Assembly: GCA_945910005.1 (NCBI GenBank)
Contig: OX246741.1
Span: forward strand, 50,928,625 to 50,992,624
DNA: 64,000 bases
From: Isoperla grammatica
Taxonomy: Eukaryota; Arthropoda; Insecta; Plecoptera; Perlodidae
Direction of reading: 5' to 3'
Shown here: positions 1 to 11,267 of the stretch, in pieces
How the letters are laid out: every line of letters begins with the position of its first letter
How positions within the stretch are numbered: position 1 is the stretch's first letter
Translations under genes and position numbers: made by a program
The notes under the pieces: generated by a model
What the model was told of the DNA's origin: nothing
The model's database searches: none
The model's input: the letters and a program-made list of their open reading frames with translations, nothing else

Positions 1-121
1 TAAACGGGAAAACTGTAAGAGATGACGTGATTGGCCGAAATCGAAACATATGAAATAACTAGACAGGTATACCAACACCGAGAAAATACATATCACCAGC
101 GACGAATAAATGGCGCGAACA
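1..121 (-). repeat. Element A 3' LTR, first 121 bp only
   Basis: It matches 6012-6132 at every base. On the minus strand it begins TGTTCGCGCC, the same start as the 5' LTR. The rest of this LTR, including its CA end and the flanking target duplication, lies left of the window. Confidence 0.95.
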
Positions 122-131
122 TACCTCCCAC
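122..131 (-). other. Element A polypurine tract
   Basis: On the minus strand a purine-rich run, GGTGGGAGG, sits directly before the TG of the 3' LTR. This is where plus-strand priming occurs in LTR elements. Confidence 0.7.
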
Positions 132-219
132 CTAAAATAGACCAATTTTAGATAGGACAATGAGAAACAACAAACTATGAACTACAAAACTAAATCTAAC
201 AACACTCCGACACGAACGA

Positions 220-3200
220 CTAAAGAGAGGGGAGGGTAACTAACTTGTTCACCGGTCGGGTGAACACTCCTTTAGAGGTGCGAACGGACGCGACTCGGAC
301 GACGTTGTCGTTACCAGGGCACACCTGAACCACCCTGCCAATAGGCCAAGATAAAGGGGTAGTGGCGGGTTCCAACACGAAGACGACATCACCGACCTTG
401 AGATTAGGACACGCGCGCACCCACTTCCCACGCTGCATTTGCGTATGCAGATACTCTCTGGACCAACGCGTCCAGAAGGATTGATGCAGCTGACGGACTC
501 GATGCCAACGAGAAAGGTGAGAAGTAGACTCGGCGACAGCTGTTTCAGGAGGTGCGAGAAGTGAGGTGCCAATCAACAAGTGGGCGGGGGAAAGGTAATC
601 AGGGCCTTCCAGGGGGTCGAACGAAGTGGCACAAAGAGGTCGACTGTTCAACACGGCTTCAATACGTGCAAACAGGGTAGAATACTCCTCGAAATTAAGG
701 GAGGAATCCTTAATTAATCTATGCAGAAGCAGTTTGGCGGAATTCACTCCAGCTTCCCATAGGCCACCGAAATTAGGGGCGTAAGGGGGGTTGAAGTGCC
801 ACTGAACATTACGTAGAACGAGCTTGTCAGCGATAGTAGTTTCAGCTAAGGTGAGAGAATCGTGTATCTCGCGGAGCGTACGGGCAGCACCTACGTAATT
901 ACGACCACAGTCGGAATAAATATGAGCGGGGAGGCCACGACGAGCGAGAAACCGATCAAGACAGGCCAGGAAGGCTTCAGTGGATAGGTCCGAGACCAAC
1001 TCTAGGTGAATAGCCTTTGTGGCCATGCAGATGAACAGGCACAAGTAACCCTTGACGATGGGGGCGTTACGGCGGGAACTCGTCTTCACGGAGAAAGGGC
1101 CAGCGTAGTCAGTGCCTACGTTGAGGAAAGCGCGTGAAGGCTTAGCGCGAGGTTCAGGCAGCTCAGCCATGATTGGCTGAACAGGCTTGGCGCGGAATTT
1201 GAAACAGGTTAAGCAACGTCGAATGCGTTGCCGCAATAAACCGCGTAAAGCAACAATCCAATACATCTGCTGAATGAGAGCTTGCACAGTGCGAGGGCCA
1301 GAGTGCAATGACGTGAGATGGAAAGCATCACACAAGAGTGCGGACAGATGAGCTTCTTTGGGAAGCAAGAGCGGATGACGTGCGTCTTCGGGAAGTGAAG
1401 AGTAGTGAAGTCTGCCGCCCACCCTGAGAAACCCACGGGAGTCAATGAAGGGTTTGAGGGGGGCGAAGCGGTGAGACACGGGTGAGTGTTTCGCCAATTG
1501 CTTGAACTCATTGGCGAAATAATGTCGTTGAGTGATGCGTACGAACAAACGCATCGCGTCCTCAAGTTCGGACGGGAGCAGGGGACCAGTGGGGGAAGCA
1601 AGCTGACTTCGGCGAGCAAGCAAAATGCGGGAAAAGCGTACCACGTGACCAAACACGCGCTTGGCTTTGACAAGCGAGGAGAAGCTTTGCAGCTTAACTA
1701 GCAGAGGGTCGACAACGGGATCAAGACTGATCAGAACTGTGGGAGACGCTTTCAGCTCAGGCACCTCGTGGCTAGGTTCACGCGAGGGGACCGAGCGAGG
1801 CCACGTAAAGGGGGGCGAACGCATGAACTGGGGACCAGAGAACCATATGGGATGGTTCAACAAGTCCTGGGGGAGAAGTCCCCGAGAGGCACAGTCGGCA
1901 GGGTTCTCTTCGGAACGAACGTGAGACCAGTTCAGAGGAGAAGTGGTCTCGAGAATTTCAACCACTCGATTGGCGACGAAAGTCTTAAGCTGGTGCGGGG
2001 GGGTAGAGAGCCAGGCAAGTACGATCGTGGAATCGGTATAGAGCAACACTGTTTCTATGTGCAAGGACTCGAGAGCGGGCAGGGCATCTTTCAGCACCCG
2101 AGACAATAACAATGCGCCACTCTCCAGTTTAGGGACAGTGAGAAGCTTGACGGGCGCGACCTTGCTCCTGCCTCTCAACAGTCTGACATGAGATTGCGAG
2201 CACGTCTCAACGTGCAAATAGAGAGTAGCAGCATAGGCCTTCTCGGAGGCGTCACAAAACCCCACAAGCCGGTAGGTGGCGTCACTCAAAACAAGGAGGC
2301 GCGGAACACTGACATCACTCAACTTGGACACGCTTTCGATGGCAGTGATCCAAGTCTGAGAAAGCGACTCCGGAAGTGATTCGTCCCACTCCACGCGCAA
2401 GAGCCAGAGCTTCTGCATGAACACCTTCATCCAGGAGAGAATAGGGGTGAGAAACCCGAGATGGTCGAATATGCGCGCAATGTAGGAGAGTATGGAACGT
2501 TTGGTGACACAACCTTCGAAAGGTAGAGTGTGAAAACTGAAGCAATCAGAGCGAGGGTCCCACAACAATCCAAGAATTTTCAGAGTCTGGTCATCGTTAG
2601 AGAATACCAGGGGAGTCTCCAGGTGGTCCTGGGGAAGAGCGCTAAGAGCGTCGGGAGAGTTGCTAGCCCATTTGCGAAGTTCGACCCCGGCGCACTGAGT
2701 GATTGATTGCAACTCAGCGCGAAGCGCGAGAGCTTCGTCAAGGTCACTGGCACCGGATACTATGTCATCGATGTAGATGTTTGAAGTGAGGGCGCGTGAA
2801 GCGAGAGGAAACTGCGCGCCCTCGTCCTTGACAAGTTGCTGCAACACTCTTTGGGCCTGGAAAGCAGAGGGCGTGAGACCGTAAGTTACTGTATTGAGCT
2901 CGTACTCAATAACAGGGGAGGAAGGCTCAGGGCGCCAAAATATGTGCTGATAGACACGGTCGTCTTGGTGTACAAGGATTTGACGATACATCTGTCTCAC
3001 GTCCGCGCACAGGGCTACGGGATAGACACGAAAGGTGGTGAGAACCCGCGGAAGGTCACTCTGAAGTTTGGGACCACTGAGCAAGACGTGGTTGAGAGCA
3101 ACTCCACGTTTATCAGGGGAGGAGGCGTTGAATACCACTCGCAATTTAGTGGACGAGCTTGTAACCTTGTGTACACAATGGTGCGGGATAATGTACTCTG

Positions 3201-3348
3201 AAGGTTGAGAAGCAGGCAGCATGTGCAGTGAACGAGCGTATTCACTCATGAACTCGTGATAGGTGTCATGAAGTGGAGGATCACGCTTTAGACGACGCTC
3301 CAAACTGACAAAGTTCTTGAGCGCGACGTCACGATTATAGCCTGGCAT
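220..3348 (-). CDS. BEL/Pao pol: reverse transcriptase, RNase H, integrase, DUF5641
   Basis: This 1042-residue reading frame copies the element RNA and integrates the cDNA. Reverse transcriptase covers about residues 60-260, with the first catalytic Asp in ADVRQMYRQ (D116) and the catalytic loop YIDD at 192-195. RNase H has FCDAS and TDSTIVLAWL. The integrase has an HHCC zinc-binding region (two His in DAFHLTSLH, then CLTC). Its catalytic triad is D747 (GTDYAGPF), D813 (SDCGRNY) and E865 (GLWEAGV). The last ~100 residues are a DUF5641-type domain (GKWVRACPNLKVGDVV). The frame is the same as gag-protease upstream, separated by a TAG at 3361-3363 and four further codons before this ATG. In BEL elements the two are normally one polyprotein, so this Met is probably not the native start. 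Confidence 0.93.
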   Translation of the reverse strand: MPGYNRDVALKNFVSLERRLKRDPPLHDTYHEFMSEYARSLHMLPASQPSEYIIPHHCVHKVTSSSTKLRVVFNASSPDKRGVALNHVLLSGPKLQSDLPRVLTTFRVYPVALCADVRQMYRQILVHQDDRVYQHIFWRPEPSSPVIEYELNTVTYGLTPSAFQAQRVLQQLVKDEGAQFPLASRALTSNIYIDDIVSGASDLDEALALRAELQSITQCAGVELRKWASNSPDALSALPQDHLETPLVFSNDDQTLKILGLLWDPRSDCFSFHTLPFEGCVTKRSILSYIARIFDHLGFLTPILSWMKVFMQKLWLLRVEWDESLPESLSQTWITAIESVSKLSDVSVPRLLVLSDATYRLVGFCDASEKAYAATLYLHVETCSQSHVRLLRGRSKVAPVKLLTVPKLESGALLLSRVLKDALPALESLHIETVLLYTDSTIVLAWLSTPPHQLKTFVANRVVEILETTSPLNWSHVRSEENPADCASRGLLPQDLLNHPIWFSGPQFMRSPPFTWPRSVPSREPSHEVPELKASPTVLISLDPVVDPLLVKLQSFSSLVKAKRVFGHVVRFSRILLARRSQLASPTGPLLPSELEDAMRLFVRITQRHYFANEFKQLAKHSPVSHRFAPLKPFIDSRGFLRVGGRLHYSSLPEDARHPLLLPKEAHLSALLCDAFHLTSLHSGPRTVQALIQQMYWIVALRGLLRQRIRRCLTCFKFRAKPVQPIMAELPEPRAKPSRAFLNVGTDYAGPFSVKTSSRRNAPIVKGYLCLFICMATKAIHLELVSDLSTEAFLACLDRFLARRGLPAHIYSDCGRNYVGAARTLREIHDSLTLAETTIADKLVLRNVQWHFNPPYAPNFGGLWEAGVNSAKLLLHRLIKDSSLNFEEYSTLFARIEAVLNSRPLCATSFDPLEGPDYLSPAHLLIGTSLLAPPETAVAESTSHLSRWHRVRQLHQSFWTRWSREYLHTQMQRGKWVRACPNLKVGDVVFVLEPATTPLSWPIGRVVQVCPGNDNVVRVASVRTSKGVFTRPVNKLVTLPSL

Positions 3349-3360
3349 TATGCAGTCATG

Positions 3361-5409
3361 CTAAAAAGGTAGAGCGACCGAGTAGCGACCGCATAGGTCG
3401 CGAGAGTGGGTTTTAATGAAATGCTCTTCAACGAGCGAATCCATTGGGTCTAGAGAGGGGGGTCGACTTACTTCTTCTGTTTCCCAGAAGAGACGAAGAG
3501 TGTGTTCCAAAGGAGTTTTGGCCACGGCGAGAAAAGAGTAGGATGACTCAGGTGCAGGTTCAGAAGAGTTGACTGGACCCAAAATCACCCAACCGAAAAC
3601 TGTGTTGAGTGCAGCAGGTTTGCTGCCTACGATTGTGTTTCCAGTTTTACAGAGAATGTCAGAGTAGAGATCGGCACCAATGAGAAAATCAATGGGTCCG
3701 GGAACATTGAAGTGATCGTCAGCGAGGTCGAGGTCATGATAGCGCTTTATGACCTCAGTGGACACGGAGGAAGTAGGCAAATTGCCGGCGATAGTTGAGA
3801 GAACGTGCGCGTTGACATGTATAGCCGGTTGCTTAGAACGTCGAGAAGCTATACTGCATTGAACGATACCATGCACACGAGCGTGAATTTGACCAACACC
3901 TGACAGTTGGGCGGTGGCTGGTTTGACCTTTAAGCCCAAACGTTGCACTAACGAATTAGTGATGGCAGAGATTTGCGACCCGGAGTCAATAACCGCACGA
4001 AATGGTTGCAATATCCCGTGGGCATCACTTATGAGTGCGCGAACGGTGCCCAATATGACGGTTTGATGAGTGGGGTTCGAACCCCGGACTTGACACGACA
4101 GAGTCTGTGGCACCTGATGGCCTTGATCGGAGACAGGAGTATCGTCCACGGAAGACTGAGTGAAGTCTACATGCAACATAGAGTGATGTCTGGTACTATG
4201 ACACACGGAACAAGACTTTGTCGAACTGCATTGGGTTCGTAAATGTGCACCCATACAATTAAAACAGCGTTTTAACTGTCGCAGAGTGTCGTAACGTTGG
4301 TCTACGGTTAAACCACGGAAAGCATTACATTGATAGAATGAATGCGAAGCCTTACATAACGGACAAGTGGACACGTTAGTATGAGCGTGATTGCGAGATG
4401 AGTCATTGTGAGATGGTTTTGAACTCAAGTTCGAAACATCAGATGACACCATCAACGTATTTACTTTCTTCACAGGGGGAGAACTTTTGACAGAAGTGAC
4501 TGAGTTTTTACCGACAGCACATAACTCCATTACTTTAGATTGGTCTTCGACAAAATCAATAAGCGATTTATATTCGGGAGTCGAATTAGACGATTGTTTG
4601 GTTTCAAAAGCCTTGCGAGATGACGTATCGAGGTTAGCTAATGCCAAACACAGTAGAAGAAAATCGCCCAGGTCAGGAATATCCAGGGCTTTCAAAGAGT
4701 CGACAGAATTGCGATGTACTTTGAGAAATGCTTGAAGACCGTCATAAGATGACGTTTTCAGAGGAACAAAATCTAAAATCTTGTGCACATACAAGCTCCC
4801 TAATAATCGCTTGTTTTGATAACGAGAAACGAGCGTTTGCAAAGCGAGGGGATAATTTTCTTCAATTATTTGAAACTCTGAGATGAGTGCCAACGGTATT
4901 TCAGACAACGAAGTTTTTAAATAGTGTAATTTTTGAACATTACTTATTGACTTGTTTTCATCAATAAGAGACTTGAATAGAGCATAGAACTCGGGCCATT
5001 TACAAATGTCACCTTTGAACTTGGGAAGATCTATGACAGGCAATGCAATGAATGGTTTGACTGAAGCGGGTAGAGACCCAGGTTGAGTCACAGCAGGACG
5101 CTGATTTAATTTATCAGCCGTGAGAAACCGAGATTTGGCAGCGTAAAACAACGTTTCAAAACTCTCCTGAACTTTGTCTATTTCGATCGGCTTTGCAGGA
5201 AGAACTACTTGAGTGTTGAGATCGGCAATGGACATTTGAATTTCTTGAAAATCCGATTTCAAAACAGATAATTCATCGAACCGAGGCCTATGTGACTCAA
5301 CTTGTTCAGGTTTTATTTTTTCGAACGCAGTGTACGTTCGTTGGGCGGACGCGAATATGAAGTCGCGTCGAGCAACTAACTTGTTTAGTTCTGCCGTAAT
5401 ATCGACCAT
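3361..5409 (-). CDS. BEL/Pao gag-protease
   Basis: 682 residues from the ATG at 5409 (MVDITAEL). The frame is open to 5490, but there the first codon is TTG, so the ATG is preferred. The N-terminal half is a DUF1759-type gag with the LPKFKGDICKWPEFYALF signature. A Cys/His-rich region follows, with clusters CPLCKASHSFYQC, CFNCMGAHLRTQC and CSVCHSTRHH, which bind RNA in gag proteins. The retropepsin has its active site in VIDSGSQISAITN and the later motif IDFLIGADLY. The frame ends with TAG right after the protease-RT linker, in frame with pol. It is either a nonsense mutation or a readthrough stop. An in-frame TAG between protease and RT would be an unusual place for programmed readthrough. 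Confidence 0.93.
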   Translation of the reverse strand: MVDITAELNKLVARRDFIFASAQRTYTAFEKIKPEQVESHRPRFDELSVLKSDFQEIQMSIADLNTQVVLPAKPIEIDKVQESFETLFYAAKSRFLTADKLNQRPAVTQPGSLPASVKPFIALPVIDLPKFKGDICKWPEFYALFKSLIDENKSISNVQKLHYLKTSLSEIPLALISEFQIIEENYPLALQTLVSRYQNKRLLGSLYVHKILDFVPLKTSSYDGLQAFLKVHRNSVDSLKALDIPDLGDFLLLCLALANLDTSSRKAFETKQSSNSTPEYKSLIDFVEDQSKVMELCAVGKNSVTSVKSSPPVKKVNTLMVSSDVSNLSSKPSHNDSSRNHAHTNVSTCPLCKASHSFYQCNAFRGLTVDQRYDTLRQLKRCFNCMGAHLRTQCSSTKSCSVCHSTRHHSMLHVDFTQSSVDDTPVSDQGHQVPQTLSCQVRGSNPTHQTVILGTVRALISDAHGILQPFRAVIDSGSQISAITNSLVQRLGLKVKPATAQLSGVGQIHARVHGIVQCSIASRRSKQPAIHVNAHVLSTIAGNLPTSSVSTEVIKRYHDLDLADDHFNVPGPIDFLIGADLYSDILCKTGNTIVGSKPAALNTVFGWVILGPVNSSEPAPESSYSFLAVAKTPLEHTLRLFWETEEVSRPPSLDPMDSLVEEHFIKTHSRDLCGRYSVALPF

Positions 5410-5610
5410 TATGATCGAAAATGCAAAAGACAATGTTAGAAATACAAGGGATGTACGACGTACGTAAGAGACACACACTGAACAGCACAATCAATAGAAT
5501 ACGAGAGCGGAAACACACAACACTCAATGACGTGTATATTGTGCGACCAACTGAGGACTGACCTTGATTGAGAAAATCTTCGAGAAAAATGCAAATAATT
5601 ACCGGACAAT

Positions 5611-5628
5611 TCGGCTCTGCGAGGACCA
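5611..5628 (-). other. Element A primer-binding site
   Basis: On the minus strand TGGTCCTCGCAGAGCCGA lies two bases after the CA end of the 5' LTR. A TGG start at this spot marks the tRNA 3' CCA pairing site. I could not name the tRNA. Element B uses a site that starts with the same eight bases (TGGTCCTC). Confidence 0.65.
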
Positions 5629-5630
5629 TA

Positions 5631-6132
5631 TGTTTGAGCCGGGGTGCTCACTCCGAGAGTTTTTTAGTGGACTGTATATATTTTTGTGTAGACTTACCCC
5701 AATGATGTTTGAAAGGTAACGAAACGTAGATGACAGCGACGGGCGGAAAAGTGGCCGTCGTAAGATAGAGATAGAAAAAAGAAACTCGAGTTTAGAAGAG
5801 AAAAGAAGGAAAGATGAAAAATGCCTGGAAGGCGATCGAACCCAGGACATGCAGCAGCGAGGAAGCCGTCTGGGCGCGAGAGAATAAACGAGAGAGCGGG
5901 AAACAGAACGTGACCGACGAGGTCGGAGACTGGAACACTACGAGAATAATTGAACTTTACGAGGTCGAAGCTCGAACAATACTGACGAGATAAGATAAGG
6001 CAAACGAGCTCTAAACGGGAAAACTGTAAGAGATGACGTGATTGGCCGAAATCGAAACATATGAAATAACTAGACAGGTATACCAACACCGAGAAAATAC
6101 ATATCACCAGCGACGAATAAATGGCGCGAACA
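5631..6132 (-). repeat. Element A 5' LTR (502 bp)
   Basis: On the minus strand it begins TGTTCGCGCC and ends CA, bounded by the primer site at 5628. It would carry the element promoter and polyadenylation signal. I did not identify a clear TATA box. The boundary at 6132 is set by the end of identity with 1-121. Confidence 0.93.
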
Positions 6133-7246
6133 CATTATTTTCTAAATATTAAATTATTATATTTTATACTACTTATTATGATATGCTATTATGATATGCC
6201 TACTTATATTGATATTTCTAGGTTATTCATGTAATTTTATTCATTTATAAATATTTATCCTACTTATAATAATTTATTTATATTTCTTTATTGTCATTGA
6301 CTGGATTTTATTGAGTATTCTTTTAAGGTAACATGTCGTAATCTATCTATATAACATATTGTTAGGTTAGTTAGAATAGAACAGTTCAGATCGTTTGTAA
6401 AAGATTCCAGTATTTCTTAAATTCGCCTTTCTCTCCGTATACAATCATTCCGCCATACATTATTATCATCAATTAAATCGAAGGCGAGTTAACTGTTCCA
6501 AAACAAAAATAATTGGCACGTTTCTTTTTCATTCTTAAATTAACTGTTTTTCAAATAAACATTTCAGTGACAGTTAAAATAAAATAACGGCATTTCAAAC
6601 ATTTTCTGACTCTTCCACTCAAAACGTATTAAACTTAACAATAAGAGGAGGCAACGATATTACAACTTTGTACTGGATAAGTAATAAAATGGAAGTGACA
6701 GAACACTTGACACAGTTTCTTGGAAATGAAGCGTTGAGAGTCGTTCTCTTATTATGTCGTTTTCAAGGAAATGTAATTTCACCTGTCTTCTACAGATAGT
6801 AATAATGTCGGAGTGTTCCCTCAAAAGTATCGAATTATTTTCTTTCTCAATCTCACTTTTGTGTAAAAATGTACTTACTGGGCGGTGATTGAAAAAAAAC
6901 GTCCATAGTTATTAAAAAAATAACTATATGTGATGTCCAATGTTAAAACCGGGCAAAATTTAAATTTATTCGAATCTCAAGAGCGCTATATTAATCAAGT
7001 ATAAACTATGTCATAAGTGGTTTTCTATTCACTAATAACAGAAACATAAATATTGTAACTAAACCTCCTTTTTAGCTATGTAATTCTTTTGTGCTTGGCT
7101 AGCTTGCCGGTAAAAACACAAGAAATGGATGATGTCAAGCAGGAGATCGTTAGGAACAATTAACAACAATTAAATCTAAAAATTAACTAAATTATATTGT
7201 TAAATTACAAGTACATTACATTTAATATCTTGGATGAATAATCCAG
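6133..7246. other. AT-rich intergenic or intronic DNA
   Basis: No open frame longer than about 60 codons, no RNA gene and no repeat boundary that I can define. The composition is strongly AT-rich. Confidence 0.6.
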
Positions 7247-7432
7247 TCAACTTCAAAATCAACTTCAAATCATTATCAAATCAAATCAAAATCAACTTCA
7301 AATCATTATCAAATCATCAAATCAAAATCAACTTCAAATCATTATCAAATCAAATCAAAATCAACTTCAAATCATTATCAAATTAAATCAAAATCAACTT
7401 CAAATCATTATCAAATCATCAAATCAAAATCA
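7247..7432. repeat. Minisatellite, about 33-36 bp unit, ~5 copies
   Basis: The motif AATCAACTTCAAATCATTAT recurs about every 33 or 36 bp. Units differ by whether AAATC or ATCAAATC closes them, giving an alternating higher-order pattern. There is no unique spacer between units, so this is not a CRISPR array. Confidence 0.9.
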
Positions 7433-8421
7433 ATTAAATGAACTGTTTATCGGTTACTTGTTGTTTCTCTGTTCAATCGAAAGGCCTTTGATTACATTTA
7501 TGCGCGCACAATCGACACACGCAAAAGCACACGCAAAATATGATGTTTTTGTTAGTTACGGTTTGTGGTTCCTCCGGGTCCTCAAGGTGACGTCCGGGTT
7601 TAAGCTATATGCCGGTCTATGGAGATGTAGCCGGGAAGCCGATGTGGTGTGTTGTGGATGTACCGAACACTGTACGCGTACGGACTGTATGGGGGCTCTT
7701 TGACGACTGTTCTGCTTTCCTCTCGAGCGAGGCCTCCAAGCTACCCCAACAAGTGTCCTCGAAGTGGTATCTCTCGTGGCCTGTGATTGGTGGATGAAAT
7801 GTGTCGACAGTTACTATTGGTTGGAAGGATTCGTTTCAAGGCCAAATGTTGTTAGCTTCTGTCAAAGTCCAGAACGTACGAAGTCGCGATGGTTCTATTC
7901 ACCTGAGGGTAATGCGTCGCAGTTTTTCGAAGAGAATAAGTTTTGTTCTGTTTCTTGGAAGCAGTGATTTCACAGATTGACTGAATGCTCCTGGAATGTT
8001 CTGTTCGGCGTAGTTGTCGAGATTTGTTGTTAAATGTTGGAAGTTCGAAATACAGACCAGATCAAATACATCAGGTCCACTGACCAAGTTCTGGCTTGTA
8101 CATTAGTTTATTTGTATGTTATGAAATATCCAAATTTAATAAAATTAATTACCAATGACTAATTATTGATTACCAGTTCATTATTTAATTACATAATTAA
8201 TAACCAAAGATAGATATAAAACATGTAGTGAGCTTCTGTTATGTTACAATATGTTCTTTATCATCAGTAGCATAGTTATTATTTTCTAGATTATAAAACC
8301 AAATGTTATTGCAAGATTACAGCCATAATGTACACAATAATATAACGTTAACTTATTTACTTTTTTATTGAATGTGCATCCTATACATATCATATACATA
8401 CATATCGTCATACGGCTGGAA
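7433..8421. other. Intergenic block with a higher-GC island
   Basis: About 7560-7960 is less AT-rich than its surroundings and contains several short overlapping frames (60-80 codons). None shows a recognisable domain. It could be an old repeat or a decayed exon region. The rest is plain AT-rich DNA. Confidence 0.4.
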
Positions 8422-8522
8422 CTACGCGTAGGGGCGCCCGTTGTTACTATGAATTTGCTTCCTGTATGGGAAATAACGCATGCAATTGTAGCTTCGCAAC
8501 AACGGGCGCCTCTAGGAGTAGG
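8422..8522. mobile_element. Short palindromic MITE, family 1, copy 1
   Basis: About 100 bp with inverted ends TAGGGGCGCCCGTTGTT and AACAACGGGCGCCTCTA. The interior carries TATGGGAAATAA and CATGCAATTGTA, shared with copies at 14009 (inverted) and 14707. Three copies in 7 kb indicate a short non-autonomous DNA transposon family. Confidence 0.85.
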
Positions 8523-8832
8523 GCACGAATCACAACTGCAACAGTGTCCTGTGTTTCAGTGTATAATATTGCGTGCAAGCCCCTAACATACAATGGCGGC
8601 CTACCCCTAACATACCAGACGATGGAGCGTTATTGCAAATTAGATGCCACAATAACACGGTAAACGAGGAAGTTTTTAATTGCAATTAAGAAATTCGCAA
8701 TTTCAGGTTTGCTTGTGTACTAAGCTTTGTTTGTTTAACAGTATCTGTGCAGACCTTTTATTTACAACGCATAATCACGACAATATAAATATTGATCCCC
8801 AAATATTGATCCACTCAGTATATGAGGCAGTA

Positions 8833-9025
8833 TAGTAGTGGCTCAGCGATGAGACGACTCTAATTCGGGAGGTTAGCGGTTCGATTTCGGCCACCGGCAG
8901 TTCTGACTAAATGTTTCCCCGAGGTTTTCCTCAGTCGTAAAGGTAAATGCTATGATTGACTCATACTGTCTCATACTGTCTCTCGGGATCAGCAAAGCAC
9001 GCAAACCTGCCCACCACTACACAAG
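8833..9025 (+). mobile_element. tRNA-derived SINE, plus strand
   Basis: A Pol III A-box-like TAGTGGCTCAGCGATGAG near 8836 and a B box GGTTCGATTTC at 8878-8888 form a tRNA-like head. The body contains CCCCGAGGTTTTCCTC and a tail with AGCAAAGCACGCAAACC. A second, inverted copy lies at 11268-11480. This head-and-body design is that of tRNA-derived SINEs. Confidence 0.75.
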
Positions 9026-10626
9026 AGGACAATAAACAAAACTAAAGATATCCAATATGAAACGTTAGGAACAGATTGAACAAAACAAAGAAAAACGATA
9101 ACCCTACTTATAAGAAAGGAGAAGTTAAACAACCAAAATTGCTGGGATAAAACAGTATTACAAACGATTCATTCAAGATGATGATAGGTTTTGCTTTGCT
9201 TCTCTTAAATTGCAATCATGCTATACGAGACGAACGATGCAGGAGTGATGGTAAAAGACAGAGGGTAATACAACAAACCTGTCTCATGTGGGATTCGATC
9301 GTCTTTGGGTGGAACGCGACTTGGGTCTGCACCCCTAACACATCAATAGTTGTGGATATCCATGAAATTTAAAACATTGTATGCACATCGATTTTGAACG
9401 GCGACAGAAAGCACTAAGGTATAAAAAGAAAATCTGTTGACACTTGTAAGTAGAAGAAAATTGAGTTTTTAAATCCTCAATGATCCGAACATAGATGCCT
9501 CTATTCATTGTAGAATGTTTTCTTTTTTTAAACTGTTTACAAAATAAATGTTAGGGTCTTGTTTTGTTAAATTTACTTACTGTTGTTGATCAACTTTGTA
9601 AACAAATAAACAAACTTTTTCGTGAATAGTATTCGAATTGTATAAAGAAAATTATTGTTCTAAATGTCAAATTTTAATTTTTGCACTTAGATTAGTCAAA
9701 AAAAGGAAATCTTCGTGTTCTTATAATCCGGTGCAATATGTTAGCTGTATATGTCTACCGAAACCAACCAAAACGGTTTTAGCTGTATTTTCTGTGTTAA
9801 ACTTCGACCCTACCTCGTATCTACCCATCTGAATGTGTTCACAAGCTCTTCCATATTCTCAAGAGTTTAAATAAACATCCAAACGAAAAGCGACGTACGT
9901 CGCATCACAATCTGGTAACTCTGTCGGTGAAATCCAATACCAACAGCTGGCTTGACTTAAGTGAACCCAGACATCTTAGGTAAAGTGGACTTAGCTCGCT
10001 CAGTTTAGGGTTTTTATTGGTTTCATGGGAACGCTCCCGATGTTGCAAAAGTGATTCCTCAGTGGAGTTTGGCTTTGTATCACCAAAGGAATGAATTTAA
10101 AATCTTTCACACATTGCTATAATAATCATTTGTATAATTAATTAATACTGAATTAATGAAATTACAGAAATAAACAGCGTATTGAAAGATCATTTATAAA
10201 TTGATCAAGAATCTTAAAATAGAGTTTATAGCGATCCACTAAATCTTCAATGCCAACAATCTACAATAATAACTAGTTTTTAAATGTTATGTAAAGGAGC
10301 ATTTTTCATTGTTGTGCATTGTTTCATTAAAGATCTAAAGGACAGTGATTACCTCTATCTAAGGGTCCTAGATCAATTTTGAATATGTTCTATTACAATA
10401 ATATTCAAACGTAGCTAATTGACATAAAAATTGAATTATCCATTCAATTTATTTTAACAGATGTTTGTTCATTACATTCTGGTATATGCGTTTTACATTT
10501 ATTGGAACCTCTCATTGAAAAGTGGGACGCTCTTTGGTCAGAGGAGTCGCGAAGACGCCAATATACCCTCAGGCTCTAGACGCAGTACACAGTATGAGAA
10601 GCTTGTGTTTGAATTACGTCTCCAGG
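9026..10626. other. AT-rich intergenic or intronic DNA
   Basis: No supported gene. Short frames of about 64 codons near 9178 and 9638 have no domain or compositional sign of coding. Confidence 0.55.
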
Positions 10627-10686
10627 TTAACTGGTAAACAACAAAGTTAACTAGTAAACAACAAAGTTAGCTTGCAAAGAACAAAC
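10627..10686. repeat. Three tandem 20-bp units
   Basis: GTTAACTGGTAAACAACAAA is followed by a near-identical unit and by a third with five or so changes. Confidence 0.85.
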
Positions 10687-11267
10687 AAACACAATCGTAA
10701 ATTTGCCGTCTTGAACTACGAGGAAGTTTCTGTATTGCTTGACCTTGTTTGTTTATTACAGCTTTAACACTTCTCTTTCGAGTTTGTATTATTAATCTGA
10801 CTGAATCGTAAAACGCTATAATAAACGCAAATTAGCTTTTTGTAAGATATATATATATATAATCAAACGTTTAATTATAATGGTGATTAAAATTACATAG
10901 ACGAGAATAGACGAAAGGACTTCAGTTGTCCTGATGACAGGGTCCATAGAGACACAGAACGTCGACATGCAAAGTAAGTGTCAACAACGTGGCGGAATAA
11001 CCCGTCTTGTTTTTAATTTTAATAACTCGGGCCACGAAAGCTTAAGTGTTTTTATATAATAAAGTGATTGTTTCGGCTCCAATCTGGATAAAGTGTGGTT
11101 CAAGGTTGGTGCAGGGGGGGGGGGGGGGAGATCATCCGTTGATTCTAGTAAACAGCTGTCTCTAGCGAATAATAATATTTTTCTTATGAAACCTTCCCAC
11201 CAACGGACAATCCATCGAACTAGGTATTGCGGTATCTGAAATAGTTGGGAGGGAATATCCGAGGGCT

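Larger units (their letters stand above)
1..6132 (-). mobile_element. BEL/Pao LTR retrotransposon (element A), 3' end off window
   Basis: The element reads right to left: 5' LTR at 5631-6132, primer site at 5611-5628, gag-protease at 3361-5409, RT/RNaseH/integrase at 220-3348, polypurine tract near 122-131, then the start of the 3' LTR at 1-121. The 121 bp of LTR visible on both sides are identical, so the insertion is recent. The domain order PR-RT-RNaseH-IN, the gag with three zinc-knuckle-like clusters and the DUF5641-type C-terminus are those of BEL/Pao elements. All catalytic motifs are present. The only visible lesion is one in-frame TAG between protease and RT. The left target duplication lies outside the window, so its TSD cannot be checked. 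Confidence 0.95.

Noticed and set aside
1661..2109. Open frames on the plus strand opposite element A pol
   Set aside because: They are antisense shadows of the BEL pol frame with no domain of their own.
7247..7432. Regularly spaced repeats resembling a CRISPR array
   Set aside because: The units are contiguous with no unique spacers, the unit length alternates, and the DNA is eukaryotic. It is a minisatellite.
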